Assembly (NCBI RefSeq): GCF_007992115.1
Contig: NZ_BJZQ01000012.1
Coordinates: 1 to 64,000 of the forward strand
Direction: 5' to 3'
Length of the DNA stretch: 64,000 nt
From: Aeromicrobium flavum
Lineage (GTDB): Bacteria; Actinomycetota; Actinomycetes; Propionibacteriales; Nocardioidaceae
Shown here: positions 19,220 to 27,865 of the stretch, piece after piece
How positions within the stretch are numbered: the stretch's first letter is position 1
Layout: every line of letters starts with the position of its first letter
Notes under the pieces: model-generated
What the model was told of the DNA's origin: nothing
The model's input: the letters and a program-made list of their open reading frames with translations, nothing else
The model's database searches: none
Position numbers and translations under genes: made by a program

Positions 19220-19231
19220 CTGTGGCATCAT
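19197..19231 (+). promoter_or_regulatory. rplS promoter with element shared with rpsB
   Basis: CCGATTTCCTCGGGGG (19197-19212) is identical to the 16 nt at 34532-34547 before rpsB. In both cases exactly 13 nt separate it from the -10 position, here CATCAT (19226-19231). TTCCTC would be the -35. The leader of about 110 nt can form GACTC/GAGTC and GGTGCC/GGCACC pairings, the latter reaching close to the Shine-Dalgarno. Confidence 0.45.
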
Positions 19232-19347
19232 GGAGTGCTGGTGCCGGACGACTCTGCCACGAGGGAGTCCCCACGCAGCACCACCCGAAATCTTCGAGCA
19301 ACACCGACATCCGCCAGGTGACTTGTGGCACCGGCGAGGAGAGAACC

Positions 19348-19698
19348 ATGACGAACGTCATCGACCAGATCGCCGCGCAGAGCAAGCGTGACGACGTGCC
19401 CGACTTCCGCGCCGGCGACACCCTCAAGGTGCACGTCAACATCGTCGAGGGCAACCGCTCGCGTGTGCAGATGTTCCAGGGCGTCTGCATCAAGGTGCAG
19501 GGCTCGGGCATCGGCCGCACCTTCACGGTCCGCAAGGTCAGCTTCGGCGTCGGCGTCGAGCGCACCTTCCCGCTGCACTCGCCCGTGATCGAGAAGATCG
19601 AGATCTTCACCCGCGGTGACGTCCGTCGCGCCAAGCTGTACTACCTGCGCAACCTGCGCGGCAAGGCCGCCAAGATCAAGGAGAAGCGCGAGGTCTGA
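19348..19698 (+). CDS. rplS: Ribosomal protein L19
   Basis: 116-residue L19 of the 50S subunit, at the 30S-50S interface. The motifs [40 protein letters not shown] and [20 protein letters not shown] are diagnostic. The ATG is preceded by GAGGAGAG. It is monocistronic here, bounded by the amt hairpin upstream and a strong terminator downstream. Confidence 0.97.
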   Translation: MTNVIDQIAAQSKRDDVPDFRAGDTLKVHVNIVEGNRSRVQMFQGVCIKVQGSGIGRTFTVRKVSFGVGVERTFPLHSPVIEKIEIFTRGDVRRAKLYYLRNLRGKAAKIKEKREV

Positions 19699-19713
19699 TC
19701 CCCGCCCTCCCGA

Positions 19714-19743
19714 CGACCCCGCTCCTGCGAAGGAGCGGGGTCG
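19714..19743 (+). terminator. Rho-independent terminator of rplS
   Basis: CGACCCCGCTCCT pairs perfectly over 13 bp with AGGAGCGGGGTCG around a GCGA tetraloop and is followed by ttgtcgttg. Confidence 0.85.
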
Positions 19744-19758
19744 TTGTCGTTGCGTGGC

Positions 19759-19764
19759 TAGGAT
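19759..19764 (+). promoter_or_regulatory. Candidate -10 TAGGAT for leaderless lepB (first copy)
   Basis: TAGGAT ends six nt before the GTG at 19771, directly after the rplS terminator, so transcription would begin at the start codon. Confidence 0.5.
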
Positions 19765-19770
19765 CGCGGC

Positions 19771-20433
19771 GTGACCCACCCGCGTGCCGCTCGTCGTCGG
19801 CTGCCGCGGTGGCTCGAGTCGGTGGGGTTCGTCGCCGGCACGCTGGTCCTGGCCCTGTGCGTCAGGGCGTTCGTCCTGCAGGCGTTCGTCATCCCGTCCG
19901 GCTCGATGGTCCCGACCCTGGCGAAGAACGACCGCATCGTCGTGGAGAAGTGGTCGTACTGGAACGACGCACCGCGCCGGGGCGACGTCGTCGTGTTCGC
20001 CGACCCGGGCGGCTGGCTGCCCGACGAGGGCCCGCCCGCGCCCTGGCAGCGCGGACTGCAGGCGATCGGCCTGATGCCCGCGGGCGGCCACCTCGTGAAA
20101 CGGGTGATCGGTGTCGCCGGCGACGAGGTGCGCTGCTGCGACGCGCGCGGCCGCACCCTGGTCAACGGGTCGCCGGTCGACGAGACCTACCTCGCCTCCC
20201 GGGCCGCCAACGCGCGGAAGACGTTCCAGGTGACGGTCCCGCGCGGTCGGCTGTGGGTCCAGGGCGACAACCGCGGGAACTCGCAGGACTCGCGGTACCG
20301 CCTCGAAGCGGGCGACGACGGCTTCGTGGCGACCGACCTCGTGGTCGGCCGGCTGTGGTGGCGGACGTGGCCGCTCGACCGCTTCGGCCGGACCGGCGGG
20401 ACCGACGCGTTCGACGACGTCCCGCGTCCGTGA
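19771..20433 (+). CDS. lepB: Signal peptidase I (first of two tandem copies)
   Basis: A 220-residue type I signal peptidase that cleaves secretory signal peptides on the outer face of the membrane. A single N-terminal membrane helix is FVAGTLVLALCVRAFVLQAF. The catalytic Ser is Ser45 in IPSGSMVPT, and the Lys is in [25 protein letters not shown] is box E. The protein lies next to a paralogue of 218 residues. The GTG start is supported by TAGGAT six nt upstream. Confidence 0.92.
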   Translation: MTHPRAARRRLPRWLESVGFVAGTLVLALCVRAFVLQAFVIPSGSMVPTLAKNDRIVVEKWSYWNDAPRRGDVVVFADPGGWLPDEGPPAPWQRGLQAIGLMPAGGHLVKRVIGVAGDEVRCCDARGRTLVNGSPVDETYLASRAANARKTFQVTVPRGRLWVQGDNRGNSQDSRYRLEAGDDGFVATDLVVGRLWWRTWPLDRFGRTGGTDAFDDVPRP

Positions 20434-20471
20434 CGCGGCCACCGTTGCGCGGATCGTCCTGACCCAGCCGG

Positions 20472-20477
20472 TAGGCT
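20472..20477 (+). promoter_or_regulatory. Candidate -10 TAGGCT for leaderless lepB (second copy)
   Basis: TAGGCT ends six nt before the GTG at 20484, so the two signal peptidase genes appear to be transcribed separately. Confidence 0.5.
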
Positions 20478-20483
20478 CATTGG

Positions 20484-21140
20484 GTGCCTGAGGAGAAACG
20501 TCAACTGCCGCTCTGGCAGGAGTCCCTCCTCCTGGTGGCGACGGCCCTCGTGCTGGCCCTGATCGTCAAGACCTTCTTCTTCCAGGCGTTCTACATCCCG
20601 TCGGACTCGATGGTCCCGACGATGGTCAAGGACGACAAGCTCCTCGTGCAGAAGTGGTCGTACTGGTCCGGCGGACCCGAGCGCGGCGACATCGTCGTCT
20701 TCCGGGACCCGGGCAACTGGCTCGGTGAGGACCTCGCCGACGAGTCGTCCAACGCGGTCCAGCGCGGCCTGGAGCTGGTCGGCCTGTTCCCGTCCGGCGG
20801 CCACCTGATCAAGCGGGTCGTCGGCGTCGGTGGCGACCGGGTCGTGTGCTGCGACGCCGAGGGACGCACGACGGTCAACGGCGAGCCCGTCGACGAGCCC
20901 TACCTGGCCGACCAGGACGCCAACGCCGACCAGACCTTCGACATCAAGGTGCCGAAGGGCTACCTGTGGGTCCAGGGCGACAACCGCGGCAACTCGGCCG
21001 ACTCGCGCGCCCATCTCGGAGAGCCCGGGGGAGGATTCATCGCTGACGACGACGTGGTCGGCAAGGCATGGTTGAGGGTGTGGCCGTTCAACCGCTTCGG
21101 AGTGATCTCCGGCTCGGACGCGTTCGACGAGGTCCCGTGA
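20484..21140 (+). CDS. lepB: Signal peptidase I (second tandem copy)
   Basis: A 218-residue signal peptidase I paralogue. The membrane helix is [20 protein letters not shown], nucleophile Ser42 is in [10 protein letters not shown], the Lys is in [11 protein letters not shown], and box E is [16 protein letters not shown]. It is closer to the usual single actinobacterial LepB in its hydrophobic segment and catalytic loop than the first copy. Both copies retain all catalytic residues, so both should be active; any substrate division is unknown. The GTG stop-start overlap couples it to rnhB. Confidence 0.92.
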   Translation: MPEEKRQLPLWQESLLLVATALVLALIVKTFFFQAFYIPSDSMVPTMVKDDKLLVQKWSYWSGGPERGDIVVFRDPGNWLGEDLADESSNAVQRGLELVGLFPSGGHLIKRVVGVGGDRVVCCDAEGRTTVNGEPVDEPYLADQDANADQTFDIKVPKGYLWVQGDNRGNSADSRAHLGEPGGGFIADDDVVGKAWLRVWPFNRFGVISGSDAFDEVP

Positions 21141-21859
21141 GCGCGGCGCCGTCGTTGCGGGTCGAGCGTCGCCTGCTGCGCGAGGGGCGCACCGCGCTGG
21201 CCTGCAGCGACGAGGTCGGCCGCGGCGCCCTCTCCGGACCCGTCACGATCGGCATGGTCGTCGTCACCGAGCAGACGCGCACCGCGCCCCAGGGCGTCCG
21301 CGACAGCAAGCTGCTGACGCCCCAGGCGCGCGAGGCCTTGGTGCCGAGGATCCGCCGCTGGGCACCGATCCACGCCGTGGGGCACGCCAGCCCGGCCGAG
21401 ATCGACGAGTACGGCATCATCGCGGCGATGCGCCTGGCCGGGCACCGCGCCCTGGCCCAGCTGGCGGTGCGCCCCGACGCGGTCCTGCTCGACGGCAACC
21501 ACGACTACCTCACCGTCCCCGGCCAGTCGGCCCTGTTCGGTCCGCCCGACCTGCGCGACGACGTGCCGCCGGTGACCACGATGATCAAGGCCGACCTGCG
21601 CTGCGCCGCCGTGGCCGCGGCCAGCATCCTGGCCAAGACGACGCGCGACGCGATGATGGTCGCGCTCGCGGCCGAGCATCCCCAGTACGGCTGGGACGTC
21701 AACAAGGGGTACTCCGCGCCCGAGCACATCGCGGCGCTCGCGGAGCACGGGCCGAGCGTCCACCACCGCCGCTCCTGGTCGCTGCCGGGGTGCGGTCCGC
21801 AGCCGGAGGCGCCGGTTACGATGACCGACACGACGACGCGGGAGGTGGTGGCCGGGTGA
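21137..21859 (+). CDS. rnhB: Ribonuclease HII
   Basis: A 240-residue RNase HII that removes ribonucleotides and RNA primers from DNA. The catalytic DEVGRG is in [17 protein letters not shown]; later carboxylates are in [10 protein letters not shown] and IIKAD-like [20 protein letters not shown]. The C-terminus has about 25 additional residues after the usual HHRRSWSL end. GTG 21137 overlaps the lepB stop. The C-terminal end overlaps the DUF2469 start. Confidence 0.93.
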   Translation: MSAAPSLRVERRLLREGRTALACSDEVGRGALSGPVTIGMVVVTEQTRTAPQGVRDSKLLTPQAREALVPRIRRWAPIHAVGHASPAEIDEYGIIAAMRLAGHRALAQLAVRPDAVLLDGNHDYLTVPGQSALFGPPDLRDDVPPVTTMIKADLRCAAVAAASILAKTTRDAMMVALAAEHPQYGWDVNKGYSAPEHIAALAEHGPSVHHRRSWSLPGCGPQPEAPVTMTDTTTREVVAG

Positions 21860-22164
21860 GCGCCGAGGACCTGGAGCGGTACGAGAACGAGATGGAGCTC
21901 GCGCTCTATCGCGAGTACCGCGACGTCGTCTCGATCTTCAAGTACGTCGTCGAGACCGACCGCCGGCTCTACCTGTGCAACGCGGTCGACGTGAAGGTGC
22001 GCTCGGAGTCCGGCGACGCCTACTTCGAGGTGACGATGGCCGACGCGTGGGTGTGGGACATCTACCGCCCCGCCCGATTCGCCAAGAACGTGAAGGTGCT
22101 GACCTTCAAGGACGTCAACGTCGAGGAGCTGCAGGACTCCGACGTGAAGCTGCCCACCGCCTGA
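21856..22164 (+). CDS. DUF2469 family protein
   Basis: A 102-residue conserved actinobacterial protein (Rv2901c-like) always found just after rnhB. It begins [20 protein letters not shown] and contains [20 protein letters not shown] and [13 protein letters not shown]. The family is soluble and acidic with no defined biochemical role. The start GTG 21856 overlaps the rnhB stop with GGAGG upstream. Its persistence beside rnhB, dprA and yraN suggests a nucleic-acid link, but that is inference. Confidence 0.9.
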   Translation: MSAEDLERYENEMELALYREYRDVVSIFKYVVETDRRLYLCNAVDVKVRSESGDAYFEVTMADAWVWDIYRPARFAKNVKVLTFKDVNVEELQDSDVKLPTA

Positions 22165-22169
22165 CGGTC

Positions 22170-23513
22170 ATGTCGTCCGATCCCCGTGCACCCGCCGACG
22201 GCGCGCGGACCTTCGGCCATGTCCTGGTGAACACGCTCGTCGCCAACGTCACGACGAGCTTCCTGTGGTTCGCCCTGACCTTCTGGGTCTACCTCGAGAC
22301 CCGCTCGGTCCTGGCCACCGGCGTCGTCGGCGGAGCGTACATGCTGATGCTCGCGGTCTTCTCGATGTACTTCGGCACACTCGTCGACCGGCACCGCAAG
22401 CGCGACGTGCTGCTCGGGTCGAGCCTCGTGACGATGGCCGCCTTCGTCGCGGCCGGAGCGCTGTACGCCGGGGTGGGCCCCGATGCCATCGTCGACATGA
22501 CGGGGCCGTGGTTCTGGCTGTTCTCGGGCATCGTGCTGTTCGGTTCGGTCGTCGAGAGCCTGCGCAACATCGCGCTCTCGACGCTCGTGACGCTGTTGAT
22601 CCCCGAGGACCGACGGGACCGCGCCAACGGACTGGTGGGCACGGTCCAGGGCCTCGCCTTCATCGTCACCAGCGTCTTCAGCGGGCTCGCGATCGGGCAG
22701 CTGGGCATGGGCTGGACCCTGTTGATCGCGAACGCCCTGACGGTCTGCACCGTCATCCACCTGTTCTTCGTACGGATACCGGAGGAGCGTCCCGCAGTCG
22801 ACGTGGACGGTCGCCGCCCGACGGTCGACGTCCGCGGCGCGCTCGCGGCGATCGCGCTGGTGCCGGGGCTGTTCGCGCTCATCGTCCTCACGACCTTCAA
22901 CAACCTCGTCGAGGGCGTCTTCATGGCGTTGATGGACCCGTACGGGCTGACGCTCTTCACGGTCGAGCAGTGGGGCTTCGTGTTCGGGGTGGCGTCGACG
23001 GGGTTCATCATCGGCGGCCTCGTGATCGCCCGCTGGGGCCTGGGTGACAACCCCCTGCGCACGATGCTGGTGGTCCTGGCCGTGCTGAGCGTCGTCAACG
23101 CGACCTTCACGCTGCGCGAGTGGCCCTGGCTGGTCGTCGCGGGGATCTGGGTGTTCCTGCTGCTGATGCCCGCGGTGGAGGCCGCGGAGCAAACCATCAT
23201 CCAGCGCGTCGTGCCGTTCGCCACGCAGGGTCGGGTGTTCGGCTTCGCGCAGGCCTTCGAGGCGGGGTCGGCTCCGGTGACCTCGTTCCTCATCGCGCCG
23301 ATCGCGGAGTTCTGGGTGATCCCGATGATGGAGTCCGACGCCGGCGCGCAGCGGTGGGGCTGGCTGGTCGGTGCCGGCGACGCGCGCGGCATCGCGCTGA
23401 TCTTCTTCTTCGCCGGGCTGGTCATGCTGGTGATCTCCCTCGCAGCGTTCGGCACGCGGTCCTACCGGGTGCTGTCCGAGCGCTACCGGACCGGCGCGAC
23501 CGCGGACACCTGA
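22170..23513 (+). CDS. MFS transporter
   Basis: A 447-residue integral membrane protein with about 12 hydrophobic segments in two halves and an MFS-like loop FGTLVDRHRKRDVLLGSSL between helices 2 and 3. It resembles the MFS_3 / macrolide-efflux-like group of putative drug exporters. A conserved DRRDRANGLVGTVQGLAF segment is typical of that group. Substrate unknown. It starts five nt after DUF2469 and ends seven nt before the twin GTCCACAGG boxes of yraN, so it probably marks the end of the rnhB transcript. Confidence 0.8.
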   Translation: MSSDPRAPADGARTFGHVLVNTLVANVTTSFLWFALTFWVYLETRSVLATGVVGGAYMLMLAVFSMYFGTLVDRHRKRDVLLGSSLVTMAAFVAAGALYAGVGPDAIVDMTGPWFWLFSGIVLFGSVVESLRNIALSTLVTLLIPEDRRDRANGLVGTVQGLAFIVTSVFSGLAIGQLGMGWTLLIANALTVCTVIHLFFVRIPEERPAVDVDGRRPTVDVRGALAAIALVPGLFALIVLTTFNNLVEGVFMALMDPYGLTLFTVEQWGFVFGVASTGFIIGGLVIARWGLGDNPLRTMLVVLAVLSVVNATFTLREWPWLVVAGIWVFLLLMPAVEAAEQTIIQRVVPFATQGRVFGFAQAFEAGSAPVTSFLIAPIAEFWVIPMMESDAGAQRWGWLVGAGDARGIALIFFFAGLVMLVISLAAFGTRSYRVLSERYRTGATADT

Positions 23514-23519
23514 CGGTCC

Positions 23520-23601
23520 GTCCACAGGCGGGTCGTCGGGCGAGCACGTGTCCACAGGGGCCCTCGGACCCCTACTCGCGGCGGTCACGCGCCGCGAGGC
23601 T
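23520..23601 (+). promoter_or_regulatory. Twin GTCCACAGG box and weak -10 before yraN-comM-dprA
   Basis: Two exact GTCCACAGG copies (23520-23528 and 23550-23558) start 30 bp apart. Forty-nine nt separate the second from the yraN ATG. GAGGCT (23596-23601) ends six nt before that ATG, as in the ssb paralogue promoter. A shared activator acting on weak leaderless promoters is inferred. Confidence 0.65.
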
Positions 23602-23607
23602 CGTTCC

Positions 23608-23970
23608 ATGACCTACGCGCGCAACCAGGCCATCGGTGCCTACGGAGAACGCATCGCCGCCGACCACCTGCGGAGCCTGGGGATGGTGATCCTGGCCCGG
23701 AACTGGACCTGCCAGCACGGCGAACTCGACATCGTGGCCCGGGACGGCGACACGCTCGTGGTCTGCGAGGTCAAGACCCGCACCAGCACGACGCACGGCA
23801 CGGCGCTCGAGTCCGTGACCGGTCGCAAGCTCACCCAGCTCCGTCGCTCGCTGTCGAAGTGGCTCGAGGCGTTCGACGTGCACCCGGACGGCATCCGCAT
23901 TGACGTCGTCACGGTGTGGGTGCCGACGAGCGGTGGACCCCGCGTCGACCGGATCGCCGGGGTGGCCTGA
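23608..23970 (+). CDS. yraN: YraN family endonuclease-like protein
   Basis: A 120-residue UPF0102 protein. It has a Holliday-junction-resolvase-like/restriction fold with QAIGAYGERIAADHLRSLGM, ARNWTCQHGELDIVARDGDT and VVCEVKTRTS, i.e. the E, D and E-x-K nuclease-type residues. It is generally found beside comM and dprA, so a role in DNA processing during uptake or recombination is likely but unproven. I chose ATG 23608 (TYARNQAIGAYGE) over a GTG 60 nt upstream that falls within the promoter box. The stop overlaps comM by one base. Confidence 0.88.
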   Translation: MTYARNQAIGAYGERIAADHLRSLGMVILARNWTCQHGELDIVARDGDTLVVCEVKTRTSTTHGTALESVTGRKLTQLRRSLSKWLEAFDVHPDGIRIDVVTVWVPTSGGPRVDRIAGVA

Positions 23971-25547
23971 TGGCGTCCATCCACGCGATCGCCCTCGACG
24001 GCCTCGCGGGTCGTCCTGTCGAGGTCGAGGTCGACATCGCCTCCGGGCTCTCGGCCACGGTCATGGTCGGGCTGGCCGACACCACCGTCAGCGAGGCACG
24101 CAACCGCGTCCGCTCGGCCGTCGTGAACTCCGGGACCGCGTGGCCGGACACCCGCGTCACGATCAACCTGGCCCCGTCGAACCTGCCGAAGAGCGGACCG
24201 CACTACGACCTGGCGATGGGGCTGGGGGTCTTCGCCGCCAAGTCGATCGTGCCCACCGACACCCTCGCGCGCACGGTCTTCCTCGGCGAGCTCGCGCTCG
24301 ACGGACGCCTGCGGGCGGTGCGAGGCGTCCTGCCGGCGACCCTCGCCGCGGCCGACGCCGGGTTCGAGCGGGTCTTCGTGCCCGAGTCCAACGTGGCCGA
24401 GGCCCGCCTCGTCCCCTCGGTCGAGGTCGTGGGCGTACGGTCCCTGCGGCAGGTCGTGGCCCTCCTGCGCGGCGAGGAGGAGCCCGACGACCCGCCCGTC
24501 CCGCCCCTGGACGAGTCGGGCGACGCGGGATGGAGCCGCGTCGTGCCGTCGGACCACCTCGACCTCACCGACGTCGTGGGCCAGGACGACGCGTGCCTCG
24601 CCACGGTCATCGCGGCGAGCGGGGGCCACCACCTGTTGCTCACCGGGCCGCCCGGCGTGGGCAAGACGATGCTCGCCCAGCGCCTGCCCGCGCTGCTGCC
24701 CGACCTCGACCCCGACGACTCGCTCGAGGTCTCGGCCCTGCACTCGCTCGCCGGCGTCCTGCCGTCGGACCTGCCGATGCTCGTCCGGCCGCCGTTCCTG
24801 GAGCCGCACCACACCGCGAGCGCCGCGGCGGTCGTCGGTGGCGGCAGCCGGGTCGTCCGGCCCGGGGCGATGTCCCTGGCGCACCACGGTGTGCTGTTCC
24901 TCGACGAGGCTCCCGAGTTCGCCATCAACGTGCTCGAGGCGTTGCGACAGCCGCTCGAGAGCGGACAGGTCGTGGTGTCGCGATCGGCTCAGACCGCGGT
25001 GTTCCCCGCGCGGTTCCAGCTGGTGCTGGCCGCGAACCCGTGCCCGTGCGGCCACGCCGGCTCGGTCATGCAGCGGTGCGAGTGCACGGCCGCGACCCGG
25101 CGGCGCTACGCCGACCGGCTGTCCGGCCCGATCCGCGACCGCATCGACATCCACCGCACGCTCGTCGAACCGTCCCGTCGCGAGCTCGTGCACGGCCTCG
25201 GTGCGCGACCGGCGATGAGCGAGCTCGCGGCACGGGTCGCCGACGCCCGCGACCGCCAACGACGCCGGCTGGCCGACACTCCGTGGCGGGTCAACGCCGC
25301 CGTCCCGGGCGTCGACCTGCGCAAGACGTGGCCCGCCGAGGACGAGGGGACGCGGCTGCTCGAGCAGCAGGTCCGCGGGCACAAGGTGACCCCTCGGTCC
25401 GCCGACCGGGTCCTGCGCCTCGCGTGGAGCATCGCCGACCTGTGCGGGCACGGCCGGCCCACCGTCGACGACGTGCAGACCGCGCTCGACCTGCGCCGCG
25501 GCAGCCCGATCGGCGGCGACGTCGTGCGCCTGCTGGAGGCAGCATGA
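23970..25547 (+). CDS. comM: ComM/YifB AAA+ ATPase
   Basis: A 525-residue Mg-chelatase-like AAA+ protein. ComM is a hexameric branch-migration helicase that widens heteroduplex during natural transformation in Vibrio and Acinetobacter. An N-terminal Lon/ChlI-like domain (residues 1-170) begins ASIHAIALDGLAGRPVEVEV. The AAA+ core has Walker A LTGPPGVGKTML and Walker B VLFLDEAPEF. NPCPCGHAG with later Cys residues forms the family's zinc-finger-like insertion. The C-terminal helical domain is complete. ATG 23970 overlaps yraN; ATGA couples it to dprA. Confidence 0.93.
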   Translation: MASIHAIALDGLAGRPVEVEVDIASGLSATVMVGLADTTVSEARNRVRSAVVNSGTAWPDTRVTINLAPSNLPKSGPHYDLAMGLGVFAAKSIVPTDTLARTVFLGELALDGRLRAVRGVLPATLAAADAGFERVFVPESNVAEARLVPSVEVVGVRSLRQVVALLRGEEEPDDPPVPPLDESGDAGWSRVVPSDHLDLTDVVGQDDACLATVIAASGGHHLLLTGPPGVGKTMLAQRLPALLPDLDPDDSLEVSALHSLAGVLPSDLPMLVRPPFLEPHHTASAAAVVGGGSRVVRPGAMSLAHHGVLFLDEAPEFAINVLEALRQPLESGQVVVSRSAQTAVFPARFQLVLAANPCPCGHAGSVMQRCECTAATRRRYADRLSGPIRDRIDIHRTLVEPSRRELVHGLGARPAMSELAARVADARDRQRRRLADTPWRVNAAVPGVDLRKTWPAEDEGTRLLEQQVRGHKVTPRSADRVLRLAWSIADLCGHGRPTVDDVQTALDLRRGSPIGGDVVRLLEAA

Positions 25548-26662
25548 CCGGCAGTCGGTCCCGGGCGGCCCTGAGGCTCTCGCTCGTCGCCGAGCCCGGA
25601 GACCCTCGCCTGGTCGTCTGGCGTGAGCGGTGCGACCCGGCCGAGCTGTGGCAGGCGGTCGTCCGGGGCGGCGTCGGCATCCCCGACCGATGGCACGACG
25701 CCGCGGCGGACGCGGTCCGTGCCGCCGACGCCGCGCTCCGCCGGGCCGAGGGCTGCGGAGCGCGCTGGATCGCCGCCGGGACTCCGGGGTGGCCGGTGGC
25801 TCTGGAGGACCTCGACCACCTCGAGGGCATCGGGCAGGTGACCGGGTCGCCGCTGGGCCTGTGGGTGCGCGGCGGCGGCGACCTCACCACCATCGCGGCC
25901 GCGCCGATCGCCGTCGTCGGGGCGCGCGGGTGCACCACCTACGGTGCCGAGGCCGCCAGCGACATCGCCGCCGACTGCGCCGACCAGGGATACGCGGTCG
26001 TCAGCGGTGCCGCGTTCGGGATCGATGCCTGCGCGCATCGCGGCGCCCTGCTCGGCGGCGGTCCGACGGTCGCGGTCATGGCGTGCGGGGTCGACGTCGA
26101 CTACCCGCGGGCCCACGCCGCCCTGCTCCACCGCATCGCCGAGGAGGGACTCGTGATCAGTGAGTTCCCCCCGGGTTCTGAGCCGCAGCGGCACCGGTTC
26201 CTCGTGCGCAACCGGATCATCGCGGCGCTCAGCGTGGGCGTGGTGGTCGTCGAGGCGGCCGCGCGCAGCGGCTCGCTCAACACGCTGCACTGGGCCGACC
26301 AGCTGGGGAGGACGACGATGGCCGTCCCCGGACCGATCACGTCCCAGGCGTCCTGCGGCACCCATCGTGCCGTGCGCGACGGCAAGGCCCTGCTCGTCAC
26401 CTCCGGACGCGACGTCGTCGCCGACACGTTCGGCCTGGTCGACGACGATCTCCCGCAGGTCGGCCCGGGAGCCCGCCGGGTGTGGGTGCGGCTCGGCGCG
26501 GAGCCCGTGCCGGCCGAGCAGATCGCGGCGGCGCTGCGGCTCAGTCCGGTCGCCGTCCACCGGGCGCTGCGCGAGCTGGCGCGTCACGGCGTGGCGTCCG
26601 CGGGCGAGCGGGGATGGTCGCGTCACATCGGCCACTCCGGCGATGACGGACGGGTAGGTTGA
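25544..26662 (+). CDS. dprA: DNA-processing protein DprA
   Basis: A 372-residue DprA, which loads RecA on incoming single-stranded DNA in transformation. The Rossmann core has IAVVGARGCTTYGAEAASDI, VVSGAAFGIDACAHRGAL, VMACGVDVDYPRAHAAL and GSEPQRHRFLVRNRIIAALS. The C-terminal winged-helix domain (about 310-365) is retained. The N-terminal SAM-like region is present. The ATG overlaps the comM stop. It is the last gene of the yraN-comM-dprA unit; the next gene has its own -10. Confidence 0.94.
   Translation: MTGSRSRAALRLSLVAEPGDPRLVVWRERCDPAELWQAVVRGGVGIPDRWHDAAADAVRAADAALRRAEGCGARWIAAGTPGWPVALEDLDHLEGIGQVTGSPLGLWVRGGGDLTTIAAAPIAVVGARGCTTYGAEAASDIAADCADQGYAVVSGAAFGIDACAHRGALLGGGPTVAVMACGVDVDYPRAHAALLHRIAEEGLVISEFPPGSEPQRHRFLVRNRIIAALSVGVVVVEAAARSGSLNTLHWADQLGRTTMAVPGPITSQASCGTHRAVRDGKALLVTSGRDVVADTFGLVDDDLPQVGPGARRVWVRLGAEPVPAEQIAAALRLSPVAVHRALRELARHGVASAGERGWSRHIGHSGDDGRVG
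26655..26660 (+). promoter_or_regulatory. Candidate -10 TAGGTT for the methyltransferase gene
   Basis: TAGGTT lies at the dprA stop and ends six nt before GTG 26667, consistent with leaderless transcription. Confidence 0.45.
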
Positions 26663-26666
26663 AGAC

Positions 26667-27338
26667 GTGAACGAGTCGTCGGGCGTGGACCCCGCACAGG
26701 CCGACGAGGTCTTCGCCCACTGGGAGGAGCGGTACAGCTCCCGGGACGGTGTGTGGTCCGGTCACGTGAACGCTGCGCTGTCCCGCGTCGCAGCCGACCT
26801 GGCTCCGGGGACGGCCCTGGACCTGGGGTCCGGCGAGGGCGGGGACGCCCTCTGGCTGGCCGAGCGGGGCTGGGACGTGACGGGAGTCGACATCTCGCCC
26901 ACCGCGCTGGCGCGGGCCGAGGTCGCCGCCGACCGAGCCGGGCTCACCGAGCGGGTCACCTGGATCGCCGCCGACCTCGAGAGCTGGAGCAGCGAGCTCC
27001 GCTTCGACCTCGTGACCGCGTCGTTCCTGCAGTCGACCGTCGCGCTGGACCGCGCCCGCATCCTGAGGTCCGCGGCCGACCGCGTGGTCGACGGCGGGCA
27101 CCTCCTGATCGTCGCCCACGCGGAGGCGCCGCCGTGGGCCCATGACCACGACCACGAGCACGCCTCGCAGGGACGCGCCGAGTTCCCCTCGCCGCAGGAC
27201 GACCTGGCGATGCTCGACCTCCCCGCCGACGCGTGGCAGACGGTGATCGCCGAGGTGCGCGACCGGCCCGCCTTCTCTCCGGACGGCGAGCAGGTCGTGC
27301 TGCGCGACGGCGTCCTGCTGCTCCGGCGCAGCGCCTGA
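26667..27338 (+). CDS. SAM-dependent class I methyltransferase
   Basis: A 223-residue Rossmann methyltransferase. Motif I is ALDLGSGEGGDALWLAERGW (residues 51-70), motif II VTGVDISPTALARAE, and a motif IV-like FDLVTASFL. It resembles the small cytosolic TehB/thiopurine-methyltransferase-like group that acts on small molecules. A His-rich stretch HDHDHEHASQGR near residue 158 could bind metal; such a stretch is unusual for the family. The gene is monocistronic between dprA and the convergent molybdenum cofactor genes. Substrate unknown. Confidence 0.78.
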   Translation: MNESSGVDPAQADEVFAHWEERYSSRDGVWSGHVNAALSRVAADLAPGTALDLGSGEGGDALWLAERGWDVTGVDISPTALARAEVAADRAGLTERVTWIAADLESWSSELRFDLVTASFLQSTVALDRARILRSAADRVVDGGHLLIVAHAEAPPWAHDHDHEHASQGRAEFPSPQDDLAMLDLPADAWQTVIAEVRDRPAFSPDGEQVVLRDGVLLLRRSA

Positions 27339-27355
27339 CCCGCGGGCTCCCGCTC

Positions 27356-27865
27356 TCAGGTGTGCAGCGGGGGAGCGGTGGGTCGTGCGTGGCCGAGCTG
27401 CTCCAGGGCGTGGTCGATGAACCCGTCGAGGACCTCGAGTCCCTCCCGGACCGCCCCGGTCGACCCGGCGAGGTTCACCAGCAGCGTGGCGCCGCAGATC
27501 CCGGCGACCCCGCGTGAGAGGGCCGCGTGCGGCGTCGTGCCCAGCCCGCGCGCCCGGATCGCCTCGGCGACGCCGGGGGCGGGCCGGTCGATCAGGGCGG
27601 ACGTCTGCTCGGGGGTGTGGTCGTCGGCGGTGAACCCGGTGCCGCCCGTGGTGAGGACCAGGGCGCAGCCGTTGTCCACCAGCCGGCGCAGCAGCAGGCC
27701 CACCTCGGGGCCGTCCGCCACGACGTGCGGCCCGGTCACCTCGAACCCGCGCGCCTGCCCCCACGCGGCGATGCGCGGACCGGTCAGGTCCTCACGCCGT
27801 CCGTCGGCCGCCCGGGTGGACGACACGACGACGCCGAGGAGGGGACGGGCGGCAGGCTCAGTCAT
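27356..27865 (-). CDS. mogA: Molybdopterin adenylyltransferase MogA/MoaB-like
   Basis: A 169-residue MogA/MoaB-fold protein that adenylylates molybdopterin before molybdate insertion. VVSSTRAADGRREDLTGP, LVLTTGGTGFTADDHTPE (the TGGTG phosphate-binding loop) and LLVNLAGSTGAVREGLEVL are diagnostic. It is last in the moeA-moaC-mogA operon; its ATG overlaps the moaC end by 8 nt. It is a single-domain protein, as in most bacteria. Confidence 0.88.
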   Translation of the reverse strand: MTEPAARPLLGVVVSSTRAADGRREDLTGPRIAAWGQARGFEVTGPHVVADGPEVGLLLRRLVDNGCALVLTTGGTGFTADDHTPEQTSALIDRPAPGVAEAIRARGLGTTPHAALSRGVAGICGATLLVNLAGSTGAVREGLEVLDGFIDHALEQLGHARPTAPPLHT

